In this document: in pieces, positions 40,925 through 50,595 of the stretch
Layout: each line of letters begins with the position of its first letter
Numbering within the stretch: the first letter of the stretch is position 1
Origin: Phaeospirillum sp.
GTDB lineage: Bacteria > Pseudomonadota > Alphaproteobacteria > Rhodospirillales > Magnetospirillaceae
DNA: 64,000 nucleotides
Assembly (NCBI GenBank): GCA_030651575.1
Contig: JAUSFB010000044.1
Location: forward strand, 186,001-250,000
Direction: 5' to 3'
Translations under genes and position numbers: made by a program
The notes under the pieces: model-generated
Seen by the model: the letters and a program-made list of their open reading frames with translations, nothing else
What the model was told of the DNA's origin: nothing
Databases searched by the model: none

Positions 40925-40954
40925 GCGGATGCGCCCGCCCGGCGATTGAGGGAC
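40925..40954 (+). repeat. 30-bp direct repeat, copy 3
   Basis: Identical to 40821-40850 at all 30 bases, same strand, 104 bp downstream. It ends 7 bp before the ATG of the phosphatase gene, so it may overlap its ribosome-binding region. Confidence 0.85.
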
Positions 40955-40961
40955 ACAAAAC

Positions 40962-41576
40962 ATGACTTCTATCGGTTCCACCCGGTGGTGGCTGCTGCGC
41001 CATGCTCCGGTTCCTTGTCCACATGGCCGGATCACCGGACGTCTTGATGTTTCCTGCGATATATCTGAGGTCGAGGCGTTTCAGGGGCTGGCCAGGGTTC
41101 TGCCGGTCAATCCCGTTCTGGTGGAAAGCGGCTTGATCCGCTGCCGTCAGACTGCCGGAGCCTTGGAGTCGGTCGGGATGCTGCTGCCGCCACCCATCGT
41201 CGAGCCCGATCTGGCCGAGCAGGATTTCGGCCGCTGGCAGGGCCGCAGCTGGCTGGATCTGGAAACCGCCAAGGACCCGGATCTGGCCGCTTTTTGGGGC
41301 GATCCCGCCGGAACCACGCCGCCGGGCGGGGAAAGCTTCGCCAGCATGATCGAGCGGGTCGCGGCGGCTATGGAGAATTTAACCGCCGCCCAGGCCGGCC
41401 GCGACATTCTGGCGATCGTTCATGCCGGCACGGTGCGGGCGGCGCTGGCCACGGCGCTGGATATAACTCCAGCGCAGGCATTGCGCTTTGCTGTTCAACC
41501 CTTGTCATTGACCCGGATCGACGCTACATCCGAGGGGTGGCGGATCGAGATGGTCAACGCCCTTCCTTATTCATAG
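40962..41576 (+). CDS. Histidine phosphatase, CobC-like
   Basis: A 204-residue phosphoglycerate-mutase-fold phosphatase. The nucleophilic His is in WWLLRHAPVP (RHA rather than the usual RHG), with SGLIRCRQTA, the DLAEQDFGRWQGRSW motif and a second His in AIVHAGTVRAAL. Its position after cobS suggests it is the alpha-ribazole-5'-phosphate phosphatase CobC acting on the product of CobT. The family alone does not prove the substrate. Confidence 0.8.
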   Translation: MTSIGSTRWWLLRHAPVPCPHGRITGRLDVSCDISEVEAFQGLARVLPVNPVLVESGLIRCRQTAGALESVGMLLPPPIVEPDLAEQDFGRWQGRSWLDLETAKDPDLAAFWGDPAGTTPPGGESFASMIERVAAAMENLTAAQAGRDILAIVHAGTVRAALATALDITPAQALRFAVQPLSLTRIDATSEGWRIEMVNALPYS

Positions 41577-41660
41577 GGGTAGGGTCACTATCTTTTCGAG
41601 GCGGTTCCCCGGAAAGAATGGATTTTCGAAGCATGTAATGCTGGCTCTTCGCCCGGCCAC

Positions 41661-41691
41661 GACGTAAGTTTGTGATCACATGATGACGTAA
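41661..41691. promoter_or_regulatory. Palindrome with flanking repeats upstream of the NIT chemoreceptor
   Basis: TGTGATCACA at 41671-41680 is a perfect 10-bp palindrome, flanked by direct repeats GACGTAA at 41661-41667 and 41685-41691. It is about 55 bp ahead of the chemoreceptor start, where a regulator site would be expected. The factor is unknown. Confidence 0.35.
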
Positions 41692-41732
41692 ATTCCTTCT
41701 CGGTTAAACCCGATCGGCCCTCGGAGTTCCTG

Positions 41733-43790
41733 ATGCTTGCACTTTTGCGAAACCTCCGTCTCAGCTCGCGGATCGGCATCGCGATTCTCATTCCGGTGTT
41801 GGGCATGCTTATCTTCTCCGGGATCGGACTGGTGGAGAAGTTCGGCTTCTCGACCAAGATGGAGCAGCTGGAAGATCTCGCCGGACTGGGGCCGACCATC
41901 GGTGCCGTGGTCCATGAACTGCAAAAGGAGCGCGGCATGTCCGCCGGCTTCATCGGCAGCAAGGGCGCTAAGTTCAGCGACCGCCTGCCCGAGCAGCGCA
42001 AGGCGTCGGATGCCCGGCTGGTCGCGTTGACCGAAGCCTTGCGGAAGTTCGATGCCGCCGAGGCTGGAAACGGCCTGAAGGCGGCGATCACCGCCGCGCG
42101 GGCCGGGCTGGAGCCCTTGGCCGGCAAGCGGGCGGCGGTGGACAGCCTGTCGCTGACCGTCGGCGAGGCGGCGGGCTATTACACCGTCACCATCGGCAAG
42201 CTGTTGGCGCTGGTCGAACAGATGGCCGTCATCGGCACCGATGTGAACGTGTCCAAGGCCATCATCGCCTATACCCAGCTTCTGCACGGCAAGGAGCGCG
42301 CGGGTCAGGAGCGCGCCATGGCCTCCGGCGGCTTTGGCGCCAAGAAGTTCGAGGCCCCGATCCACCGGAAGTTCACCCAGCTGATCGCCCAGCAAGACAC
42401 GTTCTTCGCCACCTACGCCATCTATGCCAGCGACGATCAGAAGAAGATGCTGGAGACCTCCCTGGCCGATCCGGTGGCCAAGGATGTGGACCGTATGCGG
42501 CTGATCGCCCTGGACAGCCCCTTCACCGGCACTACCGGCGATGTCGAGGCGCCGGTCTGGTTCGATACCATCACCAAGAAGATCGATCTGCTGAAGCTGG
42601 TGGAGGACAGGGTCGCCAACGACCTGCTCGCCCTCGCCAACACGGTGCATGTCCAGACCCGGCGTTCGCTGTACAGCTACCTGACCGCCACCCTGGTCCT
42701 GCTGGCAGCCGGAATCGGGATCGCCTGGGTGATCGCCGCCGACATCTCGGGGCCGCTGGGCAAGGTCATTCACGCCATGGACGTCCTGTCCAACGGCGAC
42801 AAGGCCCACGAGGTCGAGGGCCGCGAGCGCAACGACGAAATCGGCGCCATGGCCCGCGCGGTCGAGGTCTTTCGCCTTGGCCTGATCCGAGCCGATGAAC
42901 TGGCCCAGCAGCAGGAACGCGATCAGATCATCAAGGATCGCCGCGCCCGCGTCATCGACGGGGTTCTTGCCGAATTCAACATGGAAGTGGCCGAGGTGCT
43001 GGAGACCATGGCGGCCTCCGCCACCGAGCTGGAGGCCACCTCGCAGACCATGTCCGCCACCGCCGAGGAGACTTCCAATCAGGCGACCGTGGTCGCCGCC
43101 GCCGTCGAGGAGATGGCGGTCAACATGCGGACCGTTTCCAGCTCGGCCGAGCATCTCTCCGATTCGGTGGAGGCGATTAATCACCGGGTGGCGGATTCGG
43201 TTCAGATCGCCCAGACCGCCAAGGACAAGGCCCAGGAAACCAATCAGATGGTGCAGGGCCTGTCGCAGGCGGTGCTGAAGATCGGCGCGGTGGTCAGCCT
43301 GATCAACGACATCGCGGCCCAGACCAATCTGCTGGCGCTGAACGCCACCATCGAGGCCGCCCGCGCCGGCGATGCCGGCAAGGGCTTCGCCGTGGTCGCC
43401 AACGAGGTCAAGACCCTGGCCAACCAGACCGCGCGCGCCACCGACGAGATTTCCTCCCAGATCAATTCCGTGCAGCAGGAAACCCGGGTCGCCGTCAACG
43501 CCATCACGGAAATCACCACCATCATCGAGCAGATGAGCGAGCTGTCGTCCGCCATCGCGGCTTCGGTGTCGGAGCAGGATTCCGCGACGTCCGAGATCGC
43601 CAACAATGTTCAGCAGGTGTCATCAGCCACCGACGAGGTCAGTTCCAACGTGGTCGGCGTCAATCAGGCCGCCGTCGAGACCGGTCATGCCGCGTCGGAT
43701 GTGTTCGCGGCGGCCCAGACCGTTGCCGAACGGGCAATCACCTTGCGGCAGCAGGTCGACACCTTCCTGACCAACATCCGAGCCGCCTAG
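41733..43790 (+). CDS. Methyl-accepting chemotaxis protein with NIT (nitrate/nitrite-sensing) domain
   Basis: A 685-residue chemoreceptor: TM1 at about 13-33, a large NIT-type all-helical sensor to about 310 ([19 protein letters not shown] and [14 protein letters not shown] are family marks), TM2 at about 320-340, HAMP, and a signalling domain with [23 protein letters not shown] domains are proposed to sense nitrate or nitrite. The ATG at 41733 follows CGGAG. It is followed 18 bp later by a STAS gene and then an anti-sigma-type ATPase, an unusual set of partners for a chemoreceptor. Confidence 0.92.
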   Translation: MLALLRNLRLSSRIGIAILIPVLGMLIFSGIGLVEKFGFSTKMEQLEDLAGLGPTIGAVVHELQKERGMSAGFIGSKGAKFSDRLPEQRKASDARLVALTEALRKFDAAEAGNGLKAAITAARAGLEPLAGKRAAVDSLSLTVGEAAGYYTVTIGKLLALVEQMAVIGTDVNVSKAIIAYTQLLHGKERAGQERAMASGGFGAKKFEAPIHRKFTQLIAQQDTFFATYAIYASDDQKKMLETSLADPVAKDVDRMRLIALDSPFTGTTGDVEAPVWFDTITKKIDLLKLVEDRVANDLLALANTVHVQTRRSLYSYLTATLVLLAAGIGIAWVIAADISGPLGKVIHAMDVLSNGDKAHEVEGRERNDEIGAMARAVEVFRLGLIRADELAQQQERDQIIKDRRARVIDGVLAEFNMEVAEVLETMAASATELEATSQTMSATAEETSNQATVVAAAVEEMAVNMRTVSSSAEHLSDSVEAINHRVADSVQIAQTAKDKAQETNQMVQGLSQAVLKIGAVVSLINDIAAQTNLLALNATIEAARAGDAGKGFAVVANEVKTLANQTARATDEISSQINSVQQETRVAVNAITEITTIIEQMSELSSAIAASVSEQDSATSEIANNVQQVSSATDEVSSNVVGVNQAAVETGHAASDVFAAAQTVAERAITLRQQVDTFLTNIRAA

Positions 43791-43808
43791 AGAGTGGGGA
43801 GTTTCTAG

Positions 43809-44108
43809 ATGCAGTACACCACCAGACGCGACGGCAGTCGTGTCGAGACGGCGCTTTCGGGACGCCTGACCTTTGCCGATGCCGGACAGTTTCCTCAGTT
43901 CCTCGATCAGGCGGTCAAGGGTGGGACGGTTTGCGACCTCGATCTGAGCGCCCTGACCTTCATCGATTCGACCGGGATGAGCCTGTTCGTTCACGTCTAC
44001 GACGCGGCCCAGGCCTCTGGTCAGAAGGTCATCATGCGCAACGCCAAAGGCTCCGTTGCGGATACTCTGCGCCGCGCCAGTTTTGATACTCTGTTCGAGT
44101 TCAAGTGA
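43809..44108 (+). CDS. STAS-domain protein (anti-sigma-factor-antagonist type)
   Basis: A 99-residue single STAS domain. The phosphorylatable serine motif is LTFIDSTGMSLFVHV, as in SpoIIAA/RsbV. Such proteins bind and are phosphorylated by an RsbW-type kinase. The next gene is exactly such a kinase and overlaps it by 4 bp (GTGA). Co-transcription with the NIT chemoreceptor suggests that partner switching is tied to that receptor. Confidence 0.88.
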   Translation: MQYTTRRDGSRVETALSGRLTFADAGQFPQFLDQAVKGGTVCDLDLSALTFIDSTGMSLFVHVYDAAQASGQKVIMRNAKGSVADTLRRASFDTLFEFK

Positions 44109-44752
44109 CCCAGGCCGTCCATATCGCCATCACCAGCCGGGGGGTAGAGGGAACGATCATCGAGCGGGTCCGCGGTGATTTCGCGCGCCGGCTGGCGGGG
44201 ATGACGGGGCGGGTCGATGTCACCATCTTCGATGGCCCCCTCGAAACCGATCTGGCCGCCGCCCTGGCGCAGCCCGCTTTGATCTGTATCGATGCCCAAT
44301 GCCTCGACCGAGCCGACCCGGTCCCGCCGCGATCCGCGATCCTGTCGCTGATGGTCTCGACCGCGACCGCCACCCGACTCGATGTGGCCGCCGAAATCCG
44401 TTATGCGGTGCAAGAAGCGATCGGCAATGCCGTGATTCACGGAAATCTTGGCCTGGACGGCGCCATGCGCGCCTCCATGGAGGAACTGCGCCTGTTCGCC
44501 GCCGCCATGGAACAGCGCCTGGCCGATCCTGTTCATGCCTGTTTGCCCATCACCGTCGCCGCCACCCACCACGAGGATGGCGTCGCCATCTCGGTCGAGG
44601 ATCGCGGCGCCGGATTTCATCCGTCATCGGTCCGGGCGCCGGTTTCGGCGGCGGCGGGTGGTTTGGGCCTGACCATTATCAAGAAGTGCTGCCGCGAGAT
44701 CGTGTTCAGCCTGGACGGCCGGCGCATCACCATGATCTTCGGGGCCGCCTGA
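44105..44752 (+). CDS. RsbW-like GHKL ATPase / anti-sigma-type serine kinase
   Basis: A 215-residue protein starting at a GTG that overlaps the STAS stop. The C-terminal part is a HATPase_c_2 domain: N-box EIRYAVQEAIGNAVIHGNL, G1 box SVEDRGAGF, and G2 box GGLGLTIIKKCC. An N-terminal stretch of about 85 residues is not assigned. RsbW-like kinases phosphorylate STAS partners and often hold a sigma factor or other target. No sigma factor gene is adjacent, so the target may be something else. Confidence 0.85.
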   Translation: MTQAVHIAITSRGVEGTIIERVRGDFARRLAGMTGRVDVTIFDGPLETDLAAALAQPALICIDAQCLDRADPVPPRSAILSLMVSTATATRLDVAAEIRYAVQEAIGNAVIHGNLGLDGAMRASMEELRLFAAAMEQRLADPVHACLPITVAATHHEDGVAISVEDRGAGFHPSSVRAPVSAAAGGLGLTIIKKCCREIVFSLDGRRITMIFGAA

Positions 44753-44767
44753 CCGGCCGCAGCTCCC

Positions 44768-45328
44768 CTAGAACGGCTCCAGCTCGCTGTCCCAGTACAG
44801 GAAGTCGCGCCAGGACTGGTGCAGGTAGTTGGGCGGAAAGGCGCGGCCATGTTCCTGCAACAGGTGGGTCGAGGGTTGATCCGGCCGACTGAGCAGGACC
44901 AGCCCCACTTCGCGGGGGAGCCGGTTGCCCTTTTTCAGATTGCACGGCGAGCAGGCGGTGACCACATTCTCCCAGGTGGTGTTTCCGCCGCGCGAGCGGG
45001 GAATCACATGATCGAAGGTCAGGTCATGGGTGGGAAAGGGCTCGCCGCAATACTGGCAGGAAAAGCGGTCGCGCAGAAAGACGTTGAAGCGGGTGAAGGG
45101 CGGGCGGCGGGCCGCCGGCACGTATTCCTTGAGCGAAATTACGCTGGGCAGCCGGATGGTGCGGCGTGGCGAGTGGATCAGCCGATCGTATTCCGACACC
45201 ACGGTGACGCGTTCGGACACCACCGCCTTGATCGTTTCCTGCCACGACCACAGCGACAACGGAAAGTAGCTGAGCGGCCGGAAATCGGCGTTCAGCACCA
45301 AGGCGGGATGACTGTCGAAAGCGACCAC
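44768..45328 (-). CDS. HNH endonuclease-family protein
   Basis: A 186-residue HNH protein of a type widespread in proteobacteria. The N terminus ALVLNADFRPLSYFPLS precedes an HNH core: CQYCGEPF, then LTFDHVIPRSRGG, then NVVTACSPCNLKKGN, giving two CxxC zinc pairs and the His/Asn metal-binding residues. The start is a GTG at 45328 with AGGGAGAGG ahead. The biological substrate is unknown; it is usually found in core chromosome contexts rather than in mobile elements. Confidence 0.9.
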   Translation of the reverse strand: MVAFDSHPALVLNADFRPLSYFPLSLWSWQETIKAVVSERVTVVSEYDRLIHSPRRTIRLPSVISLKEYVPAARRPPFTRFNVFLRDRFSCQYCGEPFPTHDLTFDHVIPRSRGGNTTWENVVTACSPCNLKKGNRLPREVGLVLLSRPDQPSTHLLQEHGRAFPPNYLHQSWRDFLYWDSELEPF

Positions 45329-45491
45329 TCACCTCTCCCTCCATAAGGGGGTACTGCAAAATATAGGATTCGGGGGCCGTAATCCATGCCCATCGTGTCG
45401 ATGACGCGGCAATCGAGGGGCAGAGAGTATCGGGCTTGTCCTCGCCATGCCTTTTGTCCGAGTATTGAGCTAGGCATGAAGAGGGGCCGCC

Positions 45492-48335
45492 GTGCTTTTG
45501 GGGAAGCAGATTTTCGGGGTCGAGATTCGTCGCCGCCATCTGATGGCGGCGTTGGCGCTGCTGGCGACCCTGGCGCTGGTTCTGGCCTGGACGCTGCTAC
45601 CCAGCGCCGGCTTGCGCTGGGGGCTGGTCAAGGCCCTGCGCGGCTTCGGCATGGTCGAGGTCAGCGTCTCCGACGCGGACCTGTCGCTGTTTCGCGGCAA
45701 TCTGGTGGTGCGCAAGATGGTGGCGCGCCCGCCGCTGGGCTCCGCCCTGGGGATCAAGGATTTCACCCTGCGCTTCCGCTGGGCTCCCCTGCTGGACAAG
45801 CGGGTGGTGCTGGACCGGGTGGCGCTGGAGGGGATGGAGATCGACATTCACCGCGAGGGCGGTGGTTTTGTCGTCAACGGCTTGCCGCTGGCCGTTGCCG
45901 CCGCTCCGCCCGGCCAGCCCGCCGGGAGCGGGACCGAGTGGGGTATCGACGTGGCCTCGCTGGAGTTGACCGACAGCCGTCTGGTGCTGACCGATGGCGA
46001 TGCGCGGGCCGAGATCGCGGTTACCCGGCTGACGGTGGAGAATCTGCACAGCCGCGATCCGGGCAGCGCGCCGGCCTTTACTCTGCTTGCCACCCTCAAC
46101 GGCGCGACCATCGAGATGAAGGGGCGGGTCTCGCCCTTCGCCGACGAGCCGTCCTTCAGTCTGGAGGCGGTGTTGCGCCGGCTGGATCTGGCCCAACTGC
46201 GCGCCATTGCGGCCAAGGCCGGCGCATCGGGCCTGGGGGGGCGCGTCGACGTATCGCTGACCGCGGCCGGCGCCTTGCGCGACGCCGGGCTGACGCTGCG
46301 GGCCAGCGGTAGGCTGGAAGGGGAGGGCTTAAGTCTCGGCGGTCCGCTGGCGGTATCGGCCGAGCGGTTGGCGGTCGATCTGCGGCGCCTGGAATGGGAT
46401 GCGGGTCGCCTCGACCTTGCCGGCCGGCTGGATGCCGCCGCCCTGGCGGTCAAGGCGGCGGGCGGGGAGGGCTCGGCCGCCAGCTTGGCGCTCGATCTGG
46501 AGACATTGGCCCTGCGGGCCGGTCGGCTCGATCTGGTCGGCAGCCTGGATGCCGCCGTCGTCGCCGGTAAGGCGGAGGACGGCTCGGGCTCGGCCGCCAC
46601 CCTCAAGCTTGGCGCGACCAAATTTGCGATGGGCGACAGGCTGGACTGGCAGGGCAGCCTGGGTTTGACCGGCCTCAGGATTGCCGCCGCCGGATTCGAG
46701 GCCCAGCCCGATTCGCTGGCCTGGGCCGGTGGCCTCGACCTTGCCCTCGGCTCCGCCCCTCTGGCCGGTCGCGCCGAGGGTCGGCTGGAACTGGGGCCGC
46801 TGCGCCTTGCTCTGTCCGAGGTCCATCTTGGGCATAAACATGCCGTGGCCGAGGGCTGGGTCGAGTTCGGTCATGCCGGCAAGGTCCCCGTCACCGCCGG
46901 GTTGAAGCTGACCGCCGAGGGACTGACCGCCGGCGAACCGTCCAAAAGGGAGAGCTGGCTGGCGCTGGAGCGGCTGGACCTGGCGGGAATCGCCATGACC
47001 CCCAATGGCGTCGCCTCCGCCGAGCGGCTGTCCGCTGCCGGGCTGGCGGCGCTGAAGCGTGACGGCAAGGCTGGTTATCCCTGGCGGGTCGAGGCCCGCT
47101 CGCTGCGGCTGGATCATCTGTCGCGCAATGCCGATGGCGACCTCGCTCTGGCCGACGCCCGCCTCGACGGCCTGATCGCCCGTCTGACCCGGACCAAGGA
47201 TGGGCTGCTGGGGATGCCGGCGTCGCAGGCCAAGCCGCAAGACGAGGATGAGCCGCCCGGCATCGCCCTGGGGCGTCTGACGGTGGGCGGCAACAGCCGG
47301 CTGGTGTTTGAGGATCGCAGCGCGGACGAGGCGGTCCGGCTGGAGGCCCAGGCGGTGGAACTGGTGCTGTCCGACCTGGACAGCGACCACCCCGACCGCG
47401 ACAGCGGCTTTGACCTCAAGGCCAGAATCGGTGAGGGCCGCATCGTGGCCAGCGGCGTGGCGCGGCCTTTCGCCGAACCGATGTCCGGACGGCTCGACGG
47501 CCGCATCACGGCGCTGGAATTGCCGCCGCTATCGCCTTATCTGGCCGAGGCACTGGGGGTTCATCTCCATACCGGCCATTTTGACGGCAGCTTCAAGGGG
47601 GGGGCCGTCAAGGGCGTCCTGGACGGCAAGCTGGATGTGGATCTGTCCAATCTGTTCATCGCCCCGCCCGATCCCAACGCGCCGATCATCAAGAAGATGG
47701 AGATGCCCATCGAGACGGTGCTGAATCTGCTGCGCGACGGCGACGACCGTATCCGTCTGTCGCTTCCGGTCAGAGGCAATCTCGACAACCCCGACCTGGA
47801 CGTCAGCGACGCGGTGGCCCAGGCGGTCGCCGGCGCCTTGAAGTCCACGGTGCTGACCACCTTGAAGCTGGCTTTTCCGGTGGCGACGCTGATTTCCATG
47901 GTGGTCGATGCCGAGGATCAGTCCCGGCTGGCGTTGGCGCCGCTGGCCTTCGCCACCGGCAGCGACATCATGTCCGACGACCACCGCAAGACCCTGGCCG
48001 GAATCGCCGAGCTGATGCGAGAGCGTCCCAGCCTGAAGCTGACCCTGTGCGGCAAGGCCGAACCCGCCGACTGGCCGGCGCTGGTGGAGCGGCAGCGGGC
48101 CGAGGCCAAGCCGCTGCTGACCCGGCTGGAGCGGATGATCGGGGCACAGCGCCGGCCAGAGGATGCCGGCCCCATCAATCGGGATGCCCTGGGGGGGCTG
48201 GCCGAAAATCGGGCGGAGACCGCCAAGGAATTTCTGGTCGACAGCGCCGGCATCGATGCCGGACGCCTGTTCGCCTGCCGGGCCGAGGTCGAGGTCAAGA
48301 ACGGCAAAGGCCCGAGGGTGGAACTTCTCCTCTGA
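45492..48335 (+). CDS. Large DUF748 (AsmA-like) envelope protein
   Basis: A 947-residue protein with one N-terminal membrane anchor at about 17-36 and a long beta-rich body built from repeated modules of the [10 protein letters not shown] and [10 protein letters not shown] type. The C-terminal third fits DUF748, with [28 protein letters not shown], and ends in an OmpA-like region. Related AsmA-like proteins are bridge-like lipid carriers between the membranes; a role in envelope lipid transport is inferred. The start is a GTG at 45492 with GAGGGG ahead. Confidence 0.82.
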   Translation: MLLGKQIFGVEIRRRHLMAALALLATLALVLAWTLLPSAGLRWGLVKALRGFGMVEVSVSDADLSLFRGNLVVRKMVARPPLGSALGIKDFTLRFRWAPLLDKRVVLDRVALEGMEIDIHREGGGFVVNGLPLAVAAAPPGQPAGSGTEWGIDVASLELTDSRLVLTDGDARAEIAVTRLTVENLHSRDPGSAPAFTLLATLNGATIEMKGRVSPFADEPSFSLEAVLRRLDLAQLRAIAAKAGASGLGGRVDVSLTAAGALRDAGLTLRASGRLEGEGLSLGGPLAVSAERLAVDLRRLEWDAGRLDLAGRLDAAALAVKAAGGEGSAASLALDLETLALRAGRLDLVGSLDAAVVAGKAEDGSGSAATLKLGATKFAMGDRLDWQGSLGLTGLRIAAAGFEAQPDSLAWAGGLDLALGSAPLAGRAEGRLELGPLRLALSEVHLGHKHAVAEGWVEFGHAGKVPVTAGLKLTAEGLTAGEPSKRESWLALERLDLAGIAMTPNGVASAERLSAAGLAALKRDGKAGYPWRVEARSLRLDHLSRNADGDLALADARLDGLIARLTRTKDGLLGMPASQAKPQDEDEPPGIALGRLTVGGNSRLVFEDRSADEAVRLEAQAVELVLSDLDSDHPDRDSGFDLKARIGEGRIVASGVARPFAEPMSGRLDGRITALELPPLSPYLAEALGVHLHTGHFDGSFKGGAVKGVLDGKLDVDLSNLFIAPPDPNAPIIKKMEMPIETVLNLLRDGDDRIRLSLPVRGNLDNPDLDVSDAVAQAVAGALKSTVLTTLKLAFPVATLISMVVDAEDQSRLALAPLAFATGSDIMSDDHRKTLAGIAELMRERPSLKLTLCGKAEPADWPALVERQRAEAKPLLTRLERMIGAQRRPEDAGPINRDALGGLAENRAETAKEFLVDSAGIDAGRLFACRAEVEVKNGKGPRVELLL

Positions 48336-48447
48336 GCAACTCTCCTATTGCAAGAAGCGCGATTTCAGTACACTTCTCGCTTGTGCGCCGCAGCATGACG
48401 CAGCATTATTTCGGCCCACATTGATTCGCCGCAAGAGGATTGCGTCC

Positions 48448-49497
48448 ATGAGCACCAAGCCGCCCCGGAAGTTCTTCGAGCCGCTCGCCATCGGCGCGCC
48501 GGCCCCCTATCGCGAGTTGCCGGTGCGGCTGGAGCGCATGATCCACTTCTTTCCGCCGCATGTGGAAAAGATGCGAGCCAAGGCAGCCGAGATCGGCCGT
48601 ACCGTCGATGTGCTGCTGGGTAATCTGGAAGACGCCATCCCCGCCGACGCCAAGGAAGCGGCTCGCGCCGGCTTCATCGAGGTCGCCAAGGCCTGGGATA
48701 ATCCCGAGACCGGTCTGTGGACCCGCGTCAACTGTCTGAACTCGCCATGGTTCCTGGACGACGTCACCACCGTCGTCGCCGAGGCCGGCAACAAGGTCGA
48801 CGTGATCATGCTGCCCAAGGTCGAAGGTCCGTGGGACATCCATTATCTCGACCAGTTGCTGGCTCAGTTGGAGGCCCGGCACGCCGTCAAGCGGCCGATC
48901 CTGATCCACGCCATTCTGGAAACCGCGCTGGGAGTCGAAAACATCGCCGCCATCGCTCAGGCCAGCCCCCGCATGCATGGCATGAGCCTGGGACCGGCCG
49001 ATCTGGCCGCCTCGCGCGGGATGAAGACCACCCGCGTCGGCGGTGGCCATCCGTTCTACGGCGTGCTGGAAGATGCGGCCGAGGGCAAGTCCGGCCGGAC
49101 CTTGTTCCAGCAGGATCTGTGGCACTACACCGTCGCCAAGATGGTGGATGCCTGTCAGTCGGCCGGGATCAAGGCGTTCTACGGCCCGTTCGGCGATTTC
49201 TCCGATGACGCCGCCTGCGAGGCCCAATTCCGCAACGCCTTCCTGCTGGGCTGCGCCGGCGGGTGGAGCCTGCACCCCAAGCAGATCGAGATCGCCAAGG
49301 CGGTGTTCAGCCCCGAGGCTAGTGAAGTCCTGTTCGCCAGAAAGATCCTCGACGCCATGCCCGACGGCACCGGCGCGGTGATGATCGACGGCAAGATGCA
49401 AGACGACGCCACCTGGAAACAGGCCAAGGTCATGGTCGATCTGGCCAAGGCGGTGGCGGCCAAGGACCCGGTCATGGCCAAGGCCTACGGCTGGTAA
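48448..49497 (+). CDS. HpcH/HpaI-family CoA-ester lyase, malyl-CoA-lyase-like
   Basis: A 349-residue TIM-barrel lyase of the CitE/Mcl group. Motifs are [19 protein letters not shown] with metal-binding Glu, [25 protein letters not shown] with a second acidic ligand, and [13 protein letters not shown]. By resemblance to L-malyl-CoA/beta-methylmalyl-CoA lyases it may split malyl-CoA or a related CoA ester into acetyl- or propionyl-CoA and glyoxylate. Citramalyl-CoA lyase is an alternative. The ATG at 48448 has AGAGGA ahead. A strong terminator follows. Confidence 0.8.
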   Translation: MSTKPPRKFFEPLAIGAPAPYRELPVRLERMIHFFPPHVEKMRAKAAEIGRTVDVLLGNLEDAIPADAKEAARAGFIEVAKAWDNPETGLWTRVNCLNSPWFLDDVTTVVAEAGNKVDVIMLPKVEGPWDIHYLDQLLAQLEARHAVKRPILIHAILETALGVENIAAIAQASPRMHGMSLGPADLAASRGMKTTRVGGGHPFYGVLEDAAEGKSGRTLFQQDLWHYTVAKMVDACQSAGIKAFYGPFGDFSDDAACEAQFRNAFLLGCAGGWSLHPKQIEIAKAVFSPEASEVLFARKILDAMPDGTGAVMIDGKMQDDATWKQAKVMVDLAKAVAAKDPVMAKAYGW

Positions 49498-49530
49498 GCG
49501 TTCAACGGCATCCATCGCGATGGATGCGCG

Positions 49531-49573
49531 AAGCCCCCTTTTCCCACCGTCCGGCGGGGAAAGGGGGCTTTTT
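49531..49573. terminator. Strong hairpin between convergent aldolase and Spy-like genes
   Basis: AAGCCCCCTTTTCCC at 49531-49545 pairs with GGGGAAAGGGGGCTT at 49556-49570 with one mismatch, followed by TTT. It lies 33 bp after the aldolase stop and just before the Spy-like stop, so it can serve both. Confidence 0.9.
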
Positions 49574-49575
49574 CG

Positions 49576-50049
49576 TTAATGTCCCATCATGTGGTGGCCA
49601 TGCCGGTCGCCACCCATCCCACCGGGCATCATGGTGTCGGCGGCCTTCTGCTGTTCCGGTGTCAGGCTCTGGTAGAACTTGGTCATGGCGGGCAGCATCT
49701 TGCCCATGGCCTCGGTCCGCACCGCCATCATCTTTTGCATGCTCTCCATACGCGACGGCATGGTGGCCGCCGCCGGCTGGGCGGCCTGCTCGACGCAGGC
49801 CTTGCGCATGGGCTCGCTGGCGGATTTCATGGTCTCGGTCAGGGCCTTGAACTCGGCCTTCTGACTGGCGGAGAGCCCCAGCTTGGTCTCGGCGAACGCC
49901 ATATGGCCGGCCATCCGCGCATCCATGTCGCCGCACATGGAAGACATCTGACCGCCGCCCATCATGGGATTGGCCCTGGCGACGCCAAAGGCTCCGGCAA
50001 CGGCCAGGGCGACAAGGACGGCGGCGGTGTAACGGGGAAACGACTTCAT
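49576..50049 (-). CDS. Spy/CpxP-like periplasmic protein
   Basis: A 157-residue exported protein (signal peptide ending VARA-NP). It is rich in methionine and histidine: MMGGGQMSSMCGDMDARMAG near the N terminus and GGDRHGHHMMGH at the end. It carries a LTPEQQKAADTMM motif of the LTxxQ (Spy/CpxP) family. Such proteins act as periplasmic chaperones or metal-responsive stress factors; the Met/His content suggests copper or other metal binding, an inference. The ATG at 50049 has GAGGTG ahead. A GTAAC direct repeat lies in its upstream region. Confidence 0.8.
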   Translation of the reverse strand: MKSFPRYTAAVLVALAVAGAFGVARANPMMGGGQMSSMCGDMDARMAGHMAFAETKLGLSASQKAEFKALTETMKSASEPMRKACVEQAAQPAAATMPSRMESMQKMMAVRTEAMGKMLPAMTKFYQSLTPEQQKAADTMMPGGMGGDRHGHHMMGH

Positions 50050-50122
50050 GGTGTCACCTCGAAGGGGGAGAAGAGATGACATCGTTATAGGGGGCGGGTG
50101 TATCCGCTCTGTTGGCGCGTTG

Positions 50123-50137
50123 GTAACAGTGGGTAAC
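50123..50137 (-). promoter_or_regulatory. GTAAC-N5-GTAAC direct repeat upstream of the Spy-like gene
   Basis: GTAAC at 50123-50127 is repeated at 50133-50137 with a 5-bp gap, resembling the CpxR-type GTAAA-N5-GTAAA pattern bound by OmpR-family regulators. It is 74-88 bp upstream of the start, in a plausible promoter region. Confidence 0.4.
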
Positions 50138-50145
50138 AGGAAACG

Positions 50146-50595
50146 CTAGACAAACAGCATGGCGCCGGTCCTGGATGCGTCGGCTAGGAAGGTGACGACG
50201 CCGCCCTTGGCCACCGGCACGTCGGGGCGCAGATTGTTCGGGTCCATGCCCAGCGCCCTCAGGCCCATCTCGCACACCATGACGGTGACGCCAAGCGCGA
50301 CGCAGGCTTCCAGCAACTCCTCGAAGGTGCCGACTCCCTTGGCCTTGAAGCCGGCATCCATCTCGGCGGCGGTGGTCGAGCCGTCGGAGACCCGCAGCCG
50401 ACTCCAGGCGGGAGAGCCGTCGGCCAGGGGCTTTTCCAGGGCGCGGCCGGCCCACATGGTGAAGAACAAGGTGACCGGCGTATTGGAGGCCACCGCCGCC
50501 GCCGCCATCACCAGGGCGTAGTGGACCCGGTCGAAATCGTTGGAAAACACCACGATGGACAGCTTGTCGGGACTGGTCTTGTCACCCACAGACAT
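50146..50595 (-). CDS. DsrE-family protein
   Basis: A 149-residue DsrE/DrsE-like protein. The N terminus KLSIVVFSNDFDRVHYALVMAAAA and VTLFFTMWAGRAL are typical. A single conserved Cys is in VTVMVCEMGLRALGM, where sulfur-transfer members carry the acceptor cysteine. Family members move sulfur or act as small CoA/thiol-binding proteins. The ATG at 50595 has GGAG 8 bp ahead and overlaps the 3' end of the ThiF-like gene, so the two are co-transcribed. Confidence 0.82.
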   Translation of the reverse strand: MSVGDKTSPDKLSIVVFSNDFDRVHYALVMAAAAVASNTPVTLFFTMWAGRALEKPLADGSPAWSRLRVSDGSTTAAEMDAGFKAKGVGTFEELLEACVALGVTVMVCEMGLRALGMDPNNLRPDVPVAKGGVVTFLADASRTGAMLFV

